Part shown: in pieces, positions 35,331 through 44,052 of the stretch
Numbering within the stretch: the first letter of the stretch is position 1
Layout of the letters: every line of letters starts with the position of its first letter
Assembly (NCBI GenBank): GCA_910576815.1
Contig: CAJTKA010000017.1
Location: 1 to 64,000, forward strand
Direction of reading: 5' to 3'
Origin: an uncultured Lachnospiraceae bacterium
GTDB lineage: Bacteria > Bacillota > Clostridia > Lachnospirales > Lachnospiraceae
DNA length: 64,000 bases
Made by a program: the position numbers and the translations under genes
Notes under the pieces: generated by a model
The model's input: only the letters and a program-made list of their open reading frames with translations
Database searches by the model: none
Told to the model about the DNA's origin: nothing

Positions 35331-35366
35331 AGAGAGCAGGATGATCTCCCTGCTCTCTTTTCATTT
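35331..35366. terminator. Bidirectional terminator between metA and the FKBP gene
   Basis: Ten-base arms AGAGAGCAGG / CCTGCTCTCT with an 8-base loop are followed by TTTTCATTT on the plus strand and TTATTTT on the minus strand. It can end both convergent transcripts. Confidence 0.85.
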
Positions 35367-35384
35367 CTGATAAACTCCGGATCT

Positions 35385-36527
35385 TTACTGATACAATCCA
35401 ATCAAATAGTCGATCGCCATCTGTTTGAGCTCACCCTGCGCCAGATAACCGGCTCCGTACCTCTTTGCGTAGTCTTCACCCATCATCTCTGCTTGTTCGT
35501 TATAATACGCTTCCGCATCAAAGGCCAGCCCTGCGTCATCAAAGACAGCCTGCCAGACCATGGCTTCCTTTACCTGCTCCTGCGCTCTCTGCGTGAGTTC
35601 TTTCTCATAGGCGATCTCCTCCGCCGCCTTCATTTCTGAGTTGTTATCAGCATTCTTCAAAAGAGACTTGGTTGCCTTCACATACTTCTTAGGATACGTT
35701 TTCACTGTGGAGTGATCCACTACATAGGTTTTAAGATACTCCTGAAAATGCTGCTGATAAATATCATCTTCCACTTTTGCCCGATACTCGGCAGCTGTGG
35801 ATACCTCCTCTGCATCCGCCAGATTCTCCGCCACAAAAGCATCCGTAAGCTCCGGCGTCACATTGATACCATTGACCGTGACCGCAAAGACAGCGTCTTT
35901 TCCCGCCAGCTCCTCCTCGTAATCCGCCGGCAACGTAACCTCCACCGATACTTCCTCACCGGGCTTATGTCCAATCAGCTGCTGCTCAAAATCATCTACA
36001 AAAGATCCCGAACCAATGGTCAGATCATATCCTGCGCCTTCGCTGCTTCCGCCGTCAAACTCGACGCCATCGACAGTACCCACAAAATCTATGTTGACTT
36101 CATCGCCATCAGCAATGACGAGCTGCTCATCCGTGCTCAGTTCCTTATAGGATTCCAGAGTTGTCGCAATCTCGCTCTCTACTTCTTCCTCCGTAGCTGC
36201 AACCTCGTCCGCCGGCACGGAAATATTTTTATAATCAACCAGATCGAGCATTCCTGCCAGATCTGCATTCGCTATCCTGCCGTCATCTGCAAGCCCTGCG
36301 CTGTAATCGGTGCCGGGCGTTGTGCGGATCGCCATGAGATACAACTGCTTCCCCAATAACAGCACGATTCCAATCACGATGACCGCCGTCACCACATATC
36401 CGACTACCCTGGCGATGCCGGCATCTCTCTTTGCCTTCTGCACCTGCTTTTTACGCGCTTCCCGCTTAGCCTTACTTTTGCTTATGCCCGCGTCTGTCTC
36501 CCTCTTGTCTGACTTTTTCATTCCCAT
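35385..36527 (-). CDS. Membrane-anchored FKBP-type peptidyl-prolyl isomerase (trigger-factor-like)
   Basis: This 380-residue protein has a basic cytoplasmic N-terminus (about 1-40), one transmembrane helix (VVGYVVTAVIVIGIVLLLG, about 42-60) and an outer part. Residues about 125-225 form an FKBP domain like that of trigger factor (DGDEVNIDFVGTVDGVEF; VDDFEQQLIGHKPGEE). The remainder resembles the helical trigger-factor chaperone arms (residues 230-380). It probably folds exported proteins at the outer membrane face. The ribosome-binding N-domain of trigger factor is absent, so it is not Tig itself. It is unrelated to PrsA (parvulin). Confidence 0.82.
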   Translation of the reverse strand: MGMKKSDKRETDAGISKSKAKREARKKQVQKAKRDAGIARVVGYVVTAVIVIGIVLLLGKQLYLMAIRTTPGTDYSAGLADDGRIANADLAGMLDLVDYKNISVPADEVAATEEEVESEIATTLESYKELSTDEQLVIADGDEVNIDFVGTVDGVEFDGGSSEGAGYDLTIGSGSFVDDFEQQLIGHKPGEEVSVEVTLPADYEEELAGKDAVFAVTVNGINVTPELTDAFVAENLADAEEVSTAAEYRAKVEDDIYQQHFQEYLKTYVVDHSTVKTYPKKYVKATKSLLKNADNNSEMKAAEEIAYEKELTQRAQEQVKEAMVWQAVFDDAGLAFDAEAYYNEQAEMMGEDYAKRYGAGYLAQGELKQMAIDYLIGLYQ

Positions 36528-36652
36528 GATAGGTTCCTTCTTTCTGACAAATTTTTTTATCCAGAAAATAATTTATCACATCTTTGCCAGAAAGGAAATA
36601 GTTTGGACAAAGTTCACAAAGAATGCACAATTTATTTCTCTGCCTTATGGTT

Positions 36653-37399
36653 TTAGTTTTTTCCCGCTGCAGCCATGAACGCCTCATACTCCTTCAACAC
36701 TTCATCTGCCTCCCCGATTCGTCTGACTTCCCCGTCATGCAGCCACAATACCTGATCACACAACTCTTTCAGAGTAGAAATGCTGTGCGAAACAATAATG
36801 ACCGTCCGTTTTCTGTCATTGATCAGTTCCTTCATCTTATTCAGACTTTTTTGCCGAAACTGTTCATCCCCCACACTCAGCACCTCGTCCACAAGCATGA
36901 TATCGGTCTCCAGCATTGCCGTAATAGAGAATGCCAACTTGGAATACATGCCACTTGAATAGGTTCTCACCGGTCTGTCAATAAACTCCCCAATACCCGC
37001 AAAATCAATGATCTCCTGAGCCCTATCCTCAATCTCTTTCTCTGAAAAACCCAGAAGCATTCCGGAAAGAACAATATTTTCCCTTCCCGAAAGCGTATCC
37101 TTGAAACCCACGCCCAGCGACATTAGCGATACGGAATGACCTTTTAAATCGATCGTCCCGGCATTTGGGGAAAACACTCCTGCAATCGACTTTAAAAGCG
37201 TGGATTTTCCGCTGCCGTTTTTACCGATAATCCCTAAAATATCTCCCTTCCGCACTGAAAATGTCACATGCTTTACCGCCTCGAACACCTCGTTTCGTTT
37301 CCTTTTTTGCAGAAAGGTTTTCCGAATACTTATGTTATTCATGATATAGTAATGAATACATACATCCTGTAATTCAATCGCATTGTCATTTTCTTTCAT
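36653..37399 (-). CDS. Polysaccharide ABC exporter, ATP-binding subunit (Wzt/TagH-like)
   Basis: This ATPase drives export of an undecaprenyl-linked polysaccharide or teichoic acid. Walker A is GKNGSGKST, the signature is YSSGMYSKLAFS and Walker B is IMLVDEVLSVGD. These place it in the Wzt/TagH/RfbB family. At 248 residues it ends after the nucleotide-binding domain and lacks the C-terminal carbohydrate-binding domain found in O9a-type Wzt. That resembles galactan O2a-type systems, in which chain end recognition is not needed. It follows the permease gene by 63 bases. Confidence 0.93.
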   Translation of the reverse strand: MKENDNAIELQDVCIHYYIMNNISIRKTFLQKRKRNEVFEAVKHVTFSVRKGDILGIIGKNGSGKSTLLKSIAGVFSPNAGTIDLKGHSVSLMSLGVGFKDTLSGRENIVLSGMLLGFSEKEIEDRAQEIIDFAGIGEFIDRPVRTYSSGMYSKLAFSITAMLETDIMLVDEVLSVGDEQFRQKSLNKMKELINDRKRTVIIVSHSISTLKELCDQVLWLHDGEVRRIGEADEVLKEYEAFMAAAGKN

Positions 37400-37462
37400 T
37401 TGTTTCTCCGTACCAAAGCATATTATACTAATAGGAGCCAGTCTTCTTTCAGAAAGTTTCGA

Positions 37463-38296
37463 CTATATTACTTTTACATAAGAGTTCTCATTGCGATAAA
37501 TAATCACCACACCGATCCACACAAAAAGAACGGATATTGCGCACCACCCAAACAATAATTTCCAGTCCAAAATCTGTCCGTAAAGTAGCGCATTCCTCAT
37601 TTCAGCAATCAAAAACGCAATCGGGTTGGATTTCTCAAGAATCGGTCCGAAAGGCTCCGGTATCCGTTTCCCGATGTCATAGAAAGTTCCCGTCAAATAC
37701 ATCATCATAGTAAGCAGGATTCCCGTAATATATGACAAATCGTTTACATATACTCCATAGTGCATCAAGATGCTCCCAATGCCAAATGTAATCAGAAAAA
37801 GAATCGCCAGTATCGGCAGCATCGCCAGTATGCTTCCCGTTATCTTTACGCGAAACACAACAAGCATCACCGCAATCACGGCAAAGGACACCAGCATCTT
37901 AAAGCCGTTTACCATAAGCTTTGAGAACAGGAGGATATATTTTGGCAGATAGATTCTGGTGACGATCCCTCTGTTCACGCGTACCATCTCCACACTTCCC
38001 GTGATTCCTCTGGTAAAAAAGCTCCACATGGTGATTCCAATGAAAATAAAAATCGGAAAATACTGTTCCGAAGCGTCAAAAACAATCCCGAACATGACCG
38101 TATAGATCAGCATCATGCAAAACGGTTCAATCAGCCACCACATCCAATCCAGAAATGAGTTGGATACTTCTGCCTTTAGATCCGCCTTTGCTGCGCGGAC
38201 GGCATAGGGAAAGTATTTCTTCATATCATAAAAAAATCTCAGCGAATATCGCCTGATTTCAGGAACGGTAATGCCCTTATTGAAAAATCTGTACAA
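37463..38296 (-). CDS. Polysaccharide ABC exporter, permease subunit (Wzm/TagG-like)
   Basis: This 277-residue membrane protein has six predicted helices and belongs to the ABC-2 family. The layout WLIEPFCMMLIYTVMFG near residue 53, FPIFIFIGITMWSFFTRGI near 80 and NPIAFLIAEMRNALLYG near 225 matches Wzm/TagG/KpsM-type exporters. It pairs with the ATPase at 36653. The preceding gene is 8 bases upstream, so exporter and pyruvyltransferase fusion share a transcript. Confidence 0.92.
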   Translation of the reverse strand: MYRFFNKGITVPEIRRYSLRFFYDMKKYFPYAVRAAKADLKAEVSNSFLDWMWWLIEPFCMMLIYTVMFGIVFDASEQYFPIFIFIGITMWSFFTRGITGSVEMVRVNRGIVTRIYLPKYILLFSKLMVNGFKMLVSFAVIAVMLVVFRVKITGSILAMLPILAILFLITFGIGSILMHYGVYVNDLSYITGILLTMMMYLTGTFYDIGKRIPEPFGPILEKSNPIAFLIAEMRNALLYGQILDWKLLFGWCAISVLFVWIGVVIIYRNENSYVKVI

Positions 38297-38304
38297 TTCG
38301 TATT

Positions 38305-40623
38305 TTACCTCCGATCTTCTAACCTTTCTTTCAGAACTGCCAGCTCATGTTCCAGACTGACAATCTTTTGGCATAACATGTCATGATTCCGATCTGTACG
38401 TTTCCATAGTTCGTCGATCCTCCCATCTGTCATATCAAAGGTCGACAACGGCTTTTTCAGCTTTTTTCCTTCTTCTATCGCATTACACAGCCATTGCAGG
38501 GATTTTTTTCTCTCTCTTTCTAATATCCGGTCAACCTTTTCATAGTCGATCAGCGGAAGATGATTAAACTTTTCCGCCAATTCAACGCCGGAATAGACCA
38601 TCCTCTGTTCCAGTCCAAGCAGATGAAGCAGGGAGACAAAACGAGTCTCACCGCGCAGTTTATTTACGATCACAATAAATTGCCTATGATTTAGGATTGC
38701 CAGGCACATCCCATGAAAGGAATCTGTAATTACAAACTCGCTTTTTGCAATATGCGCAATCCAACTTTCTATGCTGACAGCCGTTACTGTTTCTATATCC
38801 CACATTCCGTCTATATCTTCTTCCGAATAAAAGTATTTATCTGCGATTGCCTTTATCGTCAACCTGCTCATATCCGAATAGTTTCTTAAAACCCCCTCCT
38901 TTTCCTTGTCAGGATCCAAAATATAGGCAAACAGATACGGTTTGTCTGGAATCTCGCTGTTACCTATTGCAATAAGATCTTCGAATCTTTCCTGCGGACA
39001 CAAAAACACCGGGTCAAGAACCTGAACGGCATCTACTCCAAACTCTTGTTTACAGATTTTCACCGCCGAAGTTTCCCTTACGGAAAAATAGTCAAATTTT
39101 CTCATAAAAAAAGATTCTGATGCCCGTTCCTGTTCTGTCCCCCAAATCTTATCGTGCCCAAAGGACGCCGCATACGCGATTTTACAGTGATTATCCATCA
39201 CGAAATTCTGCGTCATATATTTGTTAAACTCATTAAATAGAGTATTATTAAACATCTGATCCGAACCGGTAACAAAAACACCGCACTGTTGATTCAAAAA
39301 TTTCATTTCGGCTATATTGGCAAAATATCTGCTTTTATCCCATTGCGCATAAGGATCTCTCTCAAAAAGATGTGCTCCTTTCGGGCTCGGCTTTATAATG
39401 GAATCCAGCGGTTGCGCAATCATAAGCACAGAATATCCCAAGTCCGATAACGTCTGATATAGCGCATACTGCGTCAACTCCCCTCCATAATTATCCACTG
39501 CATAGATGCCGACCAGCCCAATATCATACAAGGAATGTCTGCACTGCATGACCGCATCGCTGAAAGAATGCCCCGGATATAACAGTTTGAAGCGCTCCTT
39601 CTGCGGATGTGCCTCAAACTTTTCCGAAAATCTGTTAAATCTTGCTGCCTCTATAGGCGTTTCCTGCATATCATATAAGTTTCCCTTGATCTGGTTTAAG
39701 ACTTTTCCCCCACGCTCATTATTTACAAGCACAACGCTTGTCCCTTTTCCGTCATTCAGACACGGATCATACTCCTCCACCCTCCAGAAATCACCTATTG
39801 TGAGGTCTCCCTGCCTGCGCATTCCGCAAAATTCACAATCCTCACAACCGTCCCGCAGGGAAATACCCCTGTGAAATCCTTCTTCATAGGCGCTCTCCTC
39901 CCACGGAATTAACTGTGACGTATAGTCTTTATAAAACACCCGAAGCTGATCCGACCTCCATCCGTTCTGTTTGCTCCTAAACTGTATCTCTTTCACCTGA
40001 TTCAAATTAAAATTTTCCCGCATATAATCCTGTAGCATCTGTACGGAAGGGACGCCATGACATAGCAGATCCACATACAGAATGAGTTTTTGCTCCCCAA
40101 AATAATTGCGGGCTGCAGCCACCTGACAAGGGCATCCTACAAAGAGCACCTTTCTGTTATCATCCAGATAACTTCTAATTTCCCTGTAAACCAGCCCCGT
40201 ATCGCTCTGCACATACTTCGACTGCCTCAATCGGTCCAAATCATCTTCTGTGTCAATACATATGTGATGTACCTGAAAATCCGCTTCCATTGCCGCCCCG
40301 CAGACCACGCCAGCCTCTCCCAATATGTACTGTGCCAGAAGCGTAAACATCCCGCCCGACGAGCTGACCTTTCTGACAGAATCCTGTGCCCTTGCGGCAT
40401 AACACTCAGGAGAAGCGGTATTGCCGGTCCAAGCGTGTAACTTTGGACAGATATTTTCACATCGTTTACAGTCAATACATATATCCGAATCTATCACCGG
40501 ATAAAAAAAACCCTGCGGATTTTTCTCCATATGGATGGCATCAACGGGGCAAGTATTCAGGCAGGCGCCACAGCCTGTACAGTGTTTCTTTTCCGCTTCT
40601 AACATACCTAACAGACGAGTCAT
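38305..40623 (-). CDS. Fusion of ferredoxin / F420-hydrogenase beta-like domain and polysaccharide pyruvyltransferase
   Basis: This 772-residue protein joins redox and glycan-modifying parts. Two [4Fe-4S] sites lie at C15/C18/C21/C25 (CTGCGACLNTCP) and C49/C52/C55/C59 (CIDCKRCENICP). An FrhB-like region (about 80-340) follows, with SSGGMFTLLAQYIL and GCPCQVAAARNYFG. Residues about 365-700 match the polysaccharide pyruvyltransferase fold (GIYAVDNYGGELTQYALYQ; VTGSDQMFNN; FVITDSFHGMCLAI). A coiled coil closes the protein (about 740-772). The family occurs in glycan clusters of gut bacteria; whether the redox part acts on the sugar or on an electron carrier is unknown. Confidence 0.9.
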   Translation of the reverse strand: MTRLLGMLEAEKKHCTGCGACLNTCPVDAIHMEKNPQGFFYPVIDSDICIDCKRCENICPKLHAWTGNTASPECYAARAQDSVRKVSSSGGMFTLLAQYILGEAGVVCGAAMEADFQVHHICIDTEDDLDRLRQSKYVQSDTGLVYREIRSYLDDNRKVLFVGCPCQVAAARNYFGEQKLILYVDLLCHGVPSVQMLQDYMRENFNLNQVKEIQFRSKQNGWRSDQLRVFYKDYTSQLIPWEESAYEEGFHRGISLRDGCEDCEFCGMRRQGDLTIGDFWRVEEYDPCLNDGKGTSVVLVNNERGGKVLNQIKGNLYDMQETPIEAARFNRFSEKFEAHPQKERFKLLYPGHSFSDAVMQCRHSLYDIGLVGIYAVDNYGGELTQYALYQTLSDLGYSVLMIAQPLDSIIKPSPKGAHLFERDPYAQWDKSRYFANIAEMKFLNQQCGVFVTGSDQMFNNTLFNEFNKYMTQNFVMDNHCKIAYAASFGHDKIWGTEQERASESFFMRKFDYFSVRETSAVKICKQEFGVDAVQVLDPVFLCPQERFEDLIAIGNSEIPDKPYLFAYILDPDKEKEGVLRNYSDMSRLTIKAIADKYFYSEEDIDGMWDIETVTAVSIESWIAHIAKSEFVITDSFHGMCLAILNHRQFIVIVNKLRGETRFVSLLHLLGLEQRMVYSGVELAEKFNHLPLIDYEKVDRILERERKKSLQWLCNAIEEGKKLKKPLSTFDMTDGRIDELWKRTDRNHDMLCQKIVSLEHELAVLKERLEDRR

Positions 40624-40674
40624 TGCTATCTCCTTTTCTCACGCAATTTACTTACTTCAAACCGTCTTCCATCC

Positions 40675-40899
40675 CTATCGACTTGGATACGACTCCTTCA
40701 CATTACTCGCTCCCGAAATATAGTCCATGGACACATCATAAAATCTTGCAAGAATCAGCAGGCTTTTGACAGGGATTCTTGTCTTGCCGCTCTCATAGTC
40801 GGCATAGGTACGCTGCCCTACCTTAAGCATATCCGCGATTTCCTGCTGTACCATGGAATTATCCTGTCTGAGTTCCCTTATTCTTTCGTTGTAGTTCAT
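40675..40899 (-). CDS. XRE-family helix-turn-helix regulator
   Basis: This 74-residue protein is a lone Cro/C1-type DNA-binding domain. The helix-turn-helix reads MVQQEIADMLKVGQRTYADYE, and ISLARFYDVSMDYISG-like residues follow, typical of this family. It lies between the two parts of the polysaccharide region, 51 bases upstream of the pyruvyltransferase fusion on the same strand. It is a plausible local regulator of the cluster, although this is inferred from position only. Confidence 0.88.
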   Translation of the reverse strand: MNYNERIRELRQDNSMVQQEIADMLKVGQRTYADYESGKTRIPVKSLLILARFYDVSMDYISGASNVKESYPSR

Positions 40900-40932
40900 G
40901 GTGTACTCCTTCCTGCGTAATTTATCTGATTT

Positions 40933-41142
40933 CTATCTATGCCATTTATAGCTCCAGACAGCTTCCATAAAGAGCAAGAACAGAAAGAACGAAATATAGT
41001 AGTTGAAAAAATATCCAAAGGGATATATTATATCAATAAAGAGACTTTTGAAATACAGATTATCGTCACCAACTGACCACAGCAAACACCCGTATGACAG
41101 GGAAAAACTGTTGCCGCACCTTCTGATATTTCTGCCCTTCAT
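40933..41142 (-). pseudogene. Possible remnant of a membrane protein gene
   Basis: The 375-base stretch between the HTH gene and the GT-C gene carries a 69-residue frame rich in Phe/Tyr with one or two hydrophobic segments (FFNYYISFFLFLLFMEAVW). It has no good ribosome site. The amino-acid make-up is typical of membrane proteins in such clusters. It may be the tail of a broken gene. Nothing else is visible there apart from a hairpin at 41251-41270. Confidence 0.3.
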
Positions 41143-41250
41143 GGCTAAATGGCCGTGCCGTCTCTATGGGTATCAATTTCTCACAAGTATTTCAGGAAGC
41201 CCTTCTTTCCAAAATACAAGTCTGCCTTTCTATATGATTCAAGGAAGCGC

Positions 41251-41270
41251 AGGTGCATTGCACCTGCCTT
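41251..41270. terminator. Palindrome after the GT-C gene
   Basis: GCAGGTGCA / TGCACCTGC form a near-perfect palindrome just after the last gene of the glycan operon (stop at 41276). No U-run follows on the minus strand, so termination efficiency is uncertain. Confidence 0.45.
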
Positions 41271-41275
41271 TCTAT

Positions 41276-43357
41276 CTATTGCGCTTTCCGCGTACAATTC
41301 ATTTCTTCCGTATGTGTATCAAAAGATACTGCATCAATAATGCGCTTTGACGCGTTATCCCGAACAACAATATTAAGTCCTCTGCCGTGCGCAGAGTAAT
41401 GTCCGTTTCCAATATCAATTACTGCACAATTACCATGATTCAACGTTCCACTTTCCATCCATACATTACAGCCGTCTGCCTGTCCTTCCCCATAATAAGT
41501 AATGTATTCATCGCTTCCAATCTGCTCTGTTATCATTTGTCCATTATTAACAATGCCAAGAAAACTATGGGATTCATTTTCAAGCAGAGCATCAATATCT
41601 TCATCAAATCCAATCTGTTTCATTTTTTCTAATGTTGTTTTCGTCAGACTGTAACCCTGAATATCCTTTACTGCAATAAATATCATACAGTCTTTACCGT
41701 ATAAATAATCAAGATATTCATCTATCGTATCAATACTTCTTATTTTTGAAAGATTTCCACTGATCGGCAGCCATTTATACTGATTACTATCAACAGCTTT
41801 CGCAAAAATATCGAAAAAGATTGATTGATCAACCTCTGTTACAACCGGTATTTGAAAACCGCCTTCATAACCTAATATATCTGAAAAGGATACAACTGAT
41901 CGATGCTGGACTGAAATGCTCTTGTTTATATTCATTGTTTTTACATTATTTATCCAATCAAATATTGGAGTAGTAAATGCCAATCCTAAAAAGAGCACAA
42001 GGAAACAATTCCTTATTCCGATATTTGCCCAACACTTTACTTTACTACTCAAAAATTCTTCTTTAATATAGCCAATCATATAGATCATCAAAAAATAAAG
42101 TTGCGGCAAGGTAGCATCCATACAAAAATCTCTGGAATAACGTGAAGATACCCATACAAAAGGCATTATTATCAACATTATTAAAACAGAAACATACAAA
42201 TAATCCTTTTTATACTTTCGCCAAGTCAAATAATAAAATATTCCAAATTCACATATCCAAAATATTGCAGCACCAACCCAAATCTGAGGTGTTAATTCTT
42301 CCGGTTTCAATATACCAAATCCTTTAGAATCTCCGGATATATTATTACAACCAAGAAACATGGAAAAAACCAAAAAAACCGATAACGCTGCACTCAAATT
42401 AGGTAATGAGAATATCTCGCCCATCATCCTAAACAACGACTTCTCTTTTACTATAAACACAAAAGCATCAACCAGCATCATCAATGCAACTCCTACTGTA
42501 CCCCATGGAGAAAATGGAAATAACAGCAAGCCTAAAAAGGCATAATTATGTATATTACGATTTTGTAACATTAAAGGTACAACGATCCAAATTGGAAGCT
42601 GATTATAACATTGCCCTAGAAAATCTTCATTCGATCTGTACAAAAAGCAAAATGGTTGTCCATTCGTATTCCAAAGTGCATCACAATATCCTTCATTATT
42701 TCCAATTCCTGCAGGATATTGATAGAGTCCAACATGATACATCAAAAACTGACCCAAAATATTAATTCCAGACCACATAATCATAAAAATCACTATAATT
42801 TTCAAAAAAGAAACATTATAATTTTTGAAGTAATAGGCAATCAGCAAAAATGCCGTCATTAAAATAAGAACAAGCCAAGCAGCAAGTGTAACGTAAGCCG
42901 CGACCATTCCGCCAAATATTTTTCCAACAAAAGCCGGCACCATCCAAAACACAAAATAATAACATAAATAGCCATTCCTATCGGGATAATATACCGGCCA
43001 ATCATAATTCACTAAATCATAAAGCGTAGCATTACGCCATATAATATCTCCTTTTGCCACAGAGGTATAACAATTACCCGAAATAAACACCCAAAACGCA
43101 AATGCGCCGACTATAAACAAAAACGTAGGGAAGGGCATCTCAATATAATCTTTATTATTCCAGTAATCTCTCTTGAATGAGAAATAAAATCCACACAGCA
43201 GAATGCCTGAAAAAAGCAATGCAAAATACCATTTCAGCCATCCAAAAAAGAAAAGTATGATTGGAATAATCAAAATTGCATATGCCATCATTGCAACTGC
43301 TCTAAAAGAAAATTGCATTTTTACTTTTCCTATTTTATGTACCACTTTATCCGGCAT
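41276..43357 (-). CDS. GT-C-like multispanning membrane protein with C-terminal ILEI-like domain
   Basis: The 693-residue product has about 11-12 transmembrane helices up to residue 460, followed by an outer domain. The hydrophobic part resembles GT-C glycosyltransferases that use lipid-linked sugars outside the membrane; an acidic loop after the second helix region (AKGDIIWRNATLYDLVNYDW) could be the catalytic loop. The last 80 residues contain GRGLNIVVRDN and DAVSFDTH, which recall the ILEI/FAM3 fold also found in bacterial surface proteins. The gene is AT-rich compared with the flanking core genes. It is last in the ten-gene operon, 6 bases after the SMR-like pair, which suits a role as the transferase using the flipped lipid-sugar. 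Confidence 0.68.
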   Translation of the reverse strand: MPDKVVHKIGKVKMQFSFRAVAMMAYAILIIPIILFFFGWLKWYFALLFSGILLCGFYFSFKRDYWNNKDYIEMPFPTFLFIVGAFAFWVFISGNCYTSVAKGDIIWRNATLYDLVNYDWPVYYPDRNGYLCYYFVFWMVPAFVGKIFGGMVAAYVTLAAWLVLILMTAFLLIAYYFKNYNVSFLKIIVIFMIMWSGINILGQFLMYHVGLYQYPAGIGNNEGYCDALWNTNGQPFCFLYRSNEDFLGQCYNQLPIWIVVPLMLQNRNIHNYAFLGLLLFPFSPWGTVGVALMMLVDAFVFIVKEKSLFRMMGEIFSLPNLSAALSVFLVFSMFLGCNNISGDSKGFGILKPEELTPQIWVGAAIFWICEFGIFYYLTWRKYKKDYLYVSVLIMLIIMPFVWVSSRYSRDFCMDATLPQLYFLMIYMIGYIKEEFLSSKVKCWANIGIRNCFLVLFLGLAFTTPIFDWINNVKTMNINKSISVQHRSVVSFSDILGYEGGFQIPVVTEVDQSIFFDIFAKAVDSNQYKWLPISGNLSKIRSIDTIDEYLDYLYGKDCMIFIAVKDIQGYSLTKTTLEKMKQIGFDEDIDALLENESHSFLGIVNNGQMITEQIGSDEYITYYGEGQADGCNVWMESGTLNHGNCAVIDIGNGHYSAHGRGLNIVVRDNASKRIIDAVSFDTHTEEMNCTRKAQ

Positions 43358-43363
43358 TTTCTT

Positions 43364-43705
43364 TTACCCCATTCCTGATATCATTACTCCAAGCATAATT
43401 ATTACAAGCCCTATTATTTTACAGATAGTTATCTTCTCTTTTAGAATTAAATGGCCTAAAAGCGTAACCCATAAATACCCTGTTGTCTCTAATACCGCTC
43501 CCATTGAAAGCGGCACACCATTGTATGCCAGAATCGTCATGACACTTGATACAAAAAATATTCCATATGCGGCAATCACCCTAAAATTTAAATATTCCTT
43601 TATTTTGGATTCATATTGCCTGTCTGCACTTGTTTTCAATATAATCTGAGATACAGATGATATCAGAACTGACAATAAAAATAGCACTATATAGATTCCC
43701 ATCAT
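43364..43705 (-). CDS. Small multidrug resistance/EamA-like protein, half of a flippase pair
   Basis: The 113-residue product has four transmembrane helices, as in SMR proteins. GVPLSMGAVLETTGYLWVTLLG in the middle and EKITICKIIGLVIIMLGVMIS at the end match the EmrE/ArnE pattern. It overlaps the next gene upstream by 4 bases. Two adjacent SMR-like genes beside an ArnC-like transferase recall ArnE/ArnF, the heterodimer that flips undecaprenyl-phosphate aminoarabinose. The same role here is an inference. Confidence 0.8.
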   Translation of the reverse strand: MMGIYIVLFLLSVLISSVSQIILKTSADRQYESKIKEYLNFRVIAAYGIFFVSSVMTILAYNGVPLSMGAVLETTGYLWVTLLGHLILKEKITICKIIGLVIIMLGVMISGMG

Positions 43706-44052
43706 GTTATCTGCCCCTCTCCGGCTACCACAATGTATACCCCTGCTATTGTCACCCCCGCACCTATGATTTTCCCCAGACTAATCTGCTCATCAAAAAT
43801 CAACACGCCCCACACGATCCCCCACACAACTGTGACCGCCTTGTTTGCATAAGCTGTGATCAACGGAAGTTTCTTAATCATCTGCTGCCAGAATAATGCG
43901 TATAGAAACAGCATCAAAACCACAATGCCATACAGCAAACAGAATCTCACAGACAAGAATTCCTGCTGTGCGGCATATTTTGATGCGATTCCCGACACAG
44001 AGTAAATTGCCAGCAGAACGTGCAGTTCTAAAATATATTTATACTTTTTCAT
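43702..44052 (-). CDS. Second SMR/EamA-like protein of the pair
   Basis: This 116-residue protein also has four helices. It carries YANKAVTVVWGIVWGVLIFDE and GKIIGAGVTIAGVYIVVAG, the conserved TM3-TM4 pattern of SMR/ArnE-F proteins. It overlaps the glycosyltransferase gene upstream by 14 bases and its partner downstream by 4 bases, so the three are translated in tight coupling. The heterodimeric arrangement supports a transport role for lipid-linked sugar rather than for drugs. Confidence 0.8.
   Translation of the reverse strand: MKKYKYILELHVLLAIYSVSGIASKYAAQQEFLSVRFCLLYGIVVLMLFLYALFWQQMIKKLPLITAYANKAVTVVWGIVWGVLIFDEQISLGKIIGAGVTIAGVYIVVAGEGQIT

Noticed and set aside
35385..36527. PrsA/SurA-type foldase
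   Set aside because: The isomerase domain is FKBP-like with trigger-factor arms, not parvulin.
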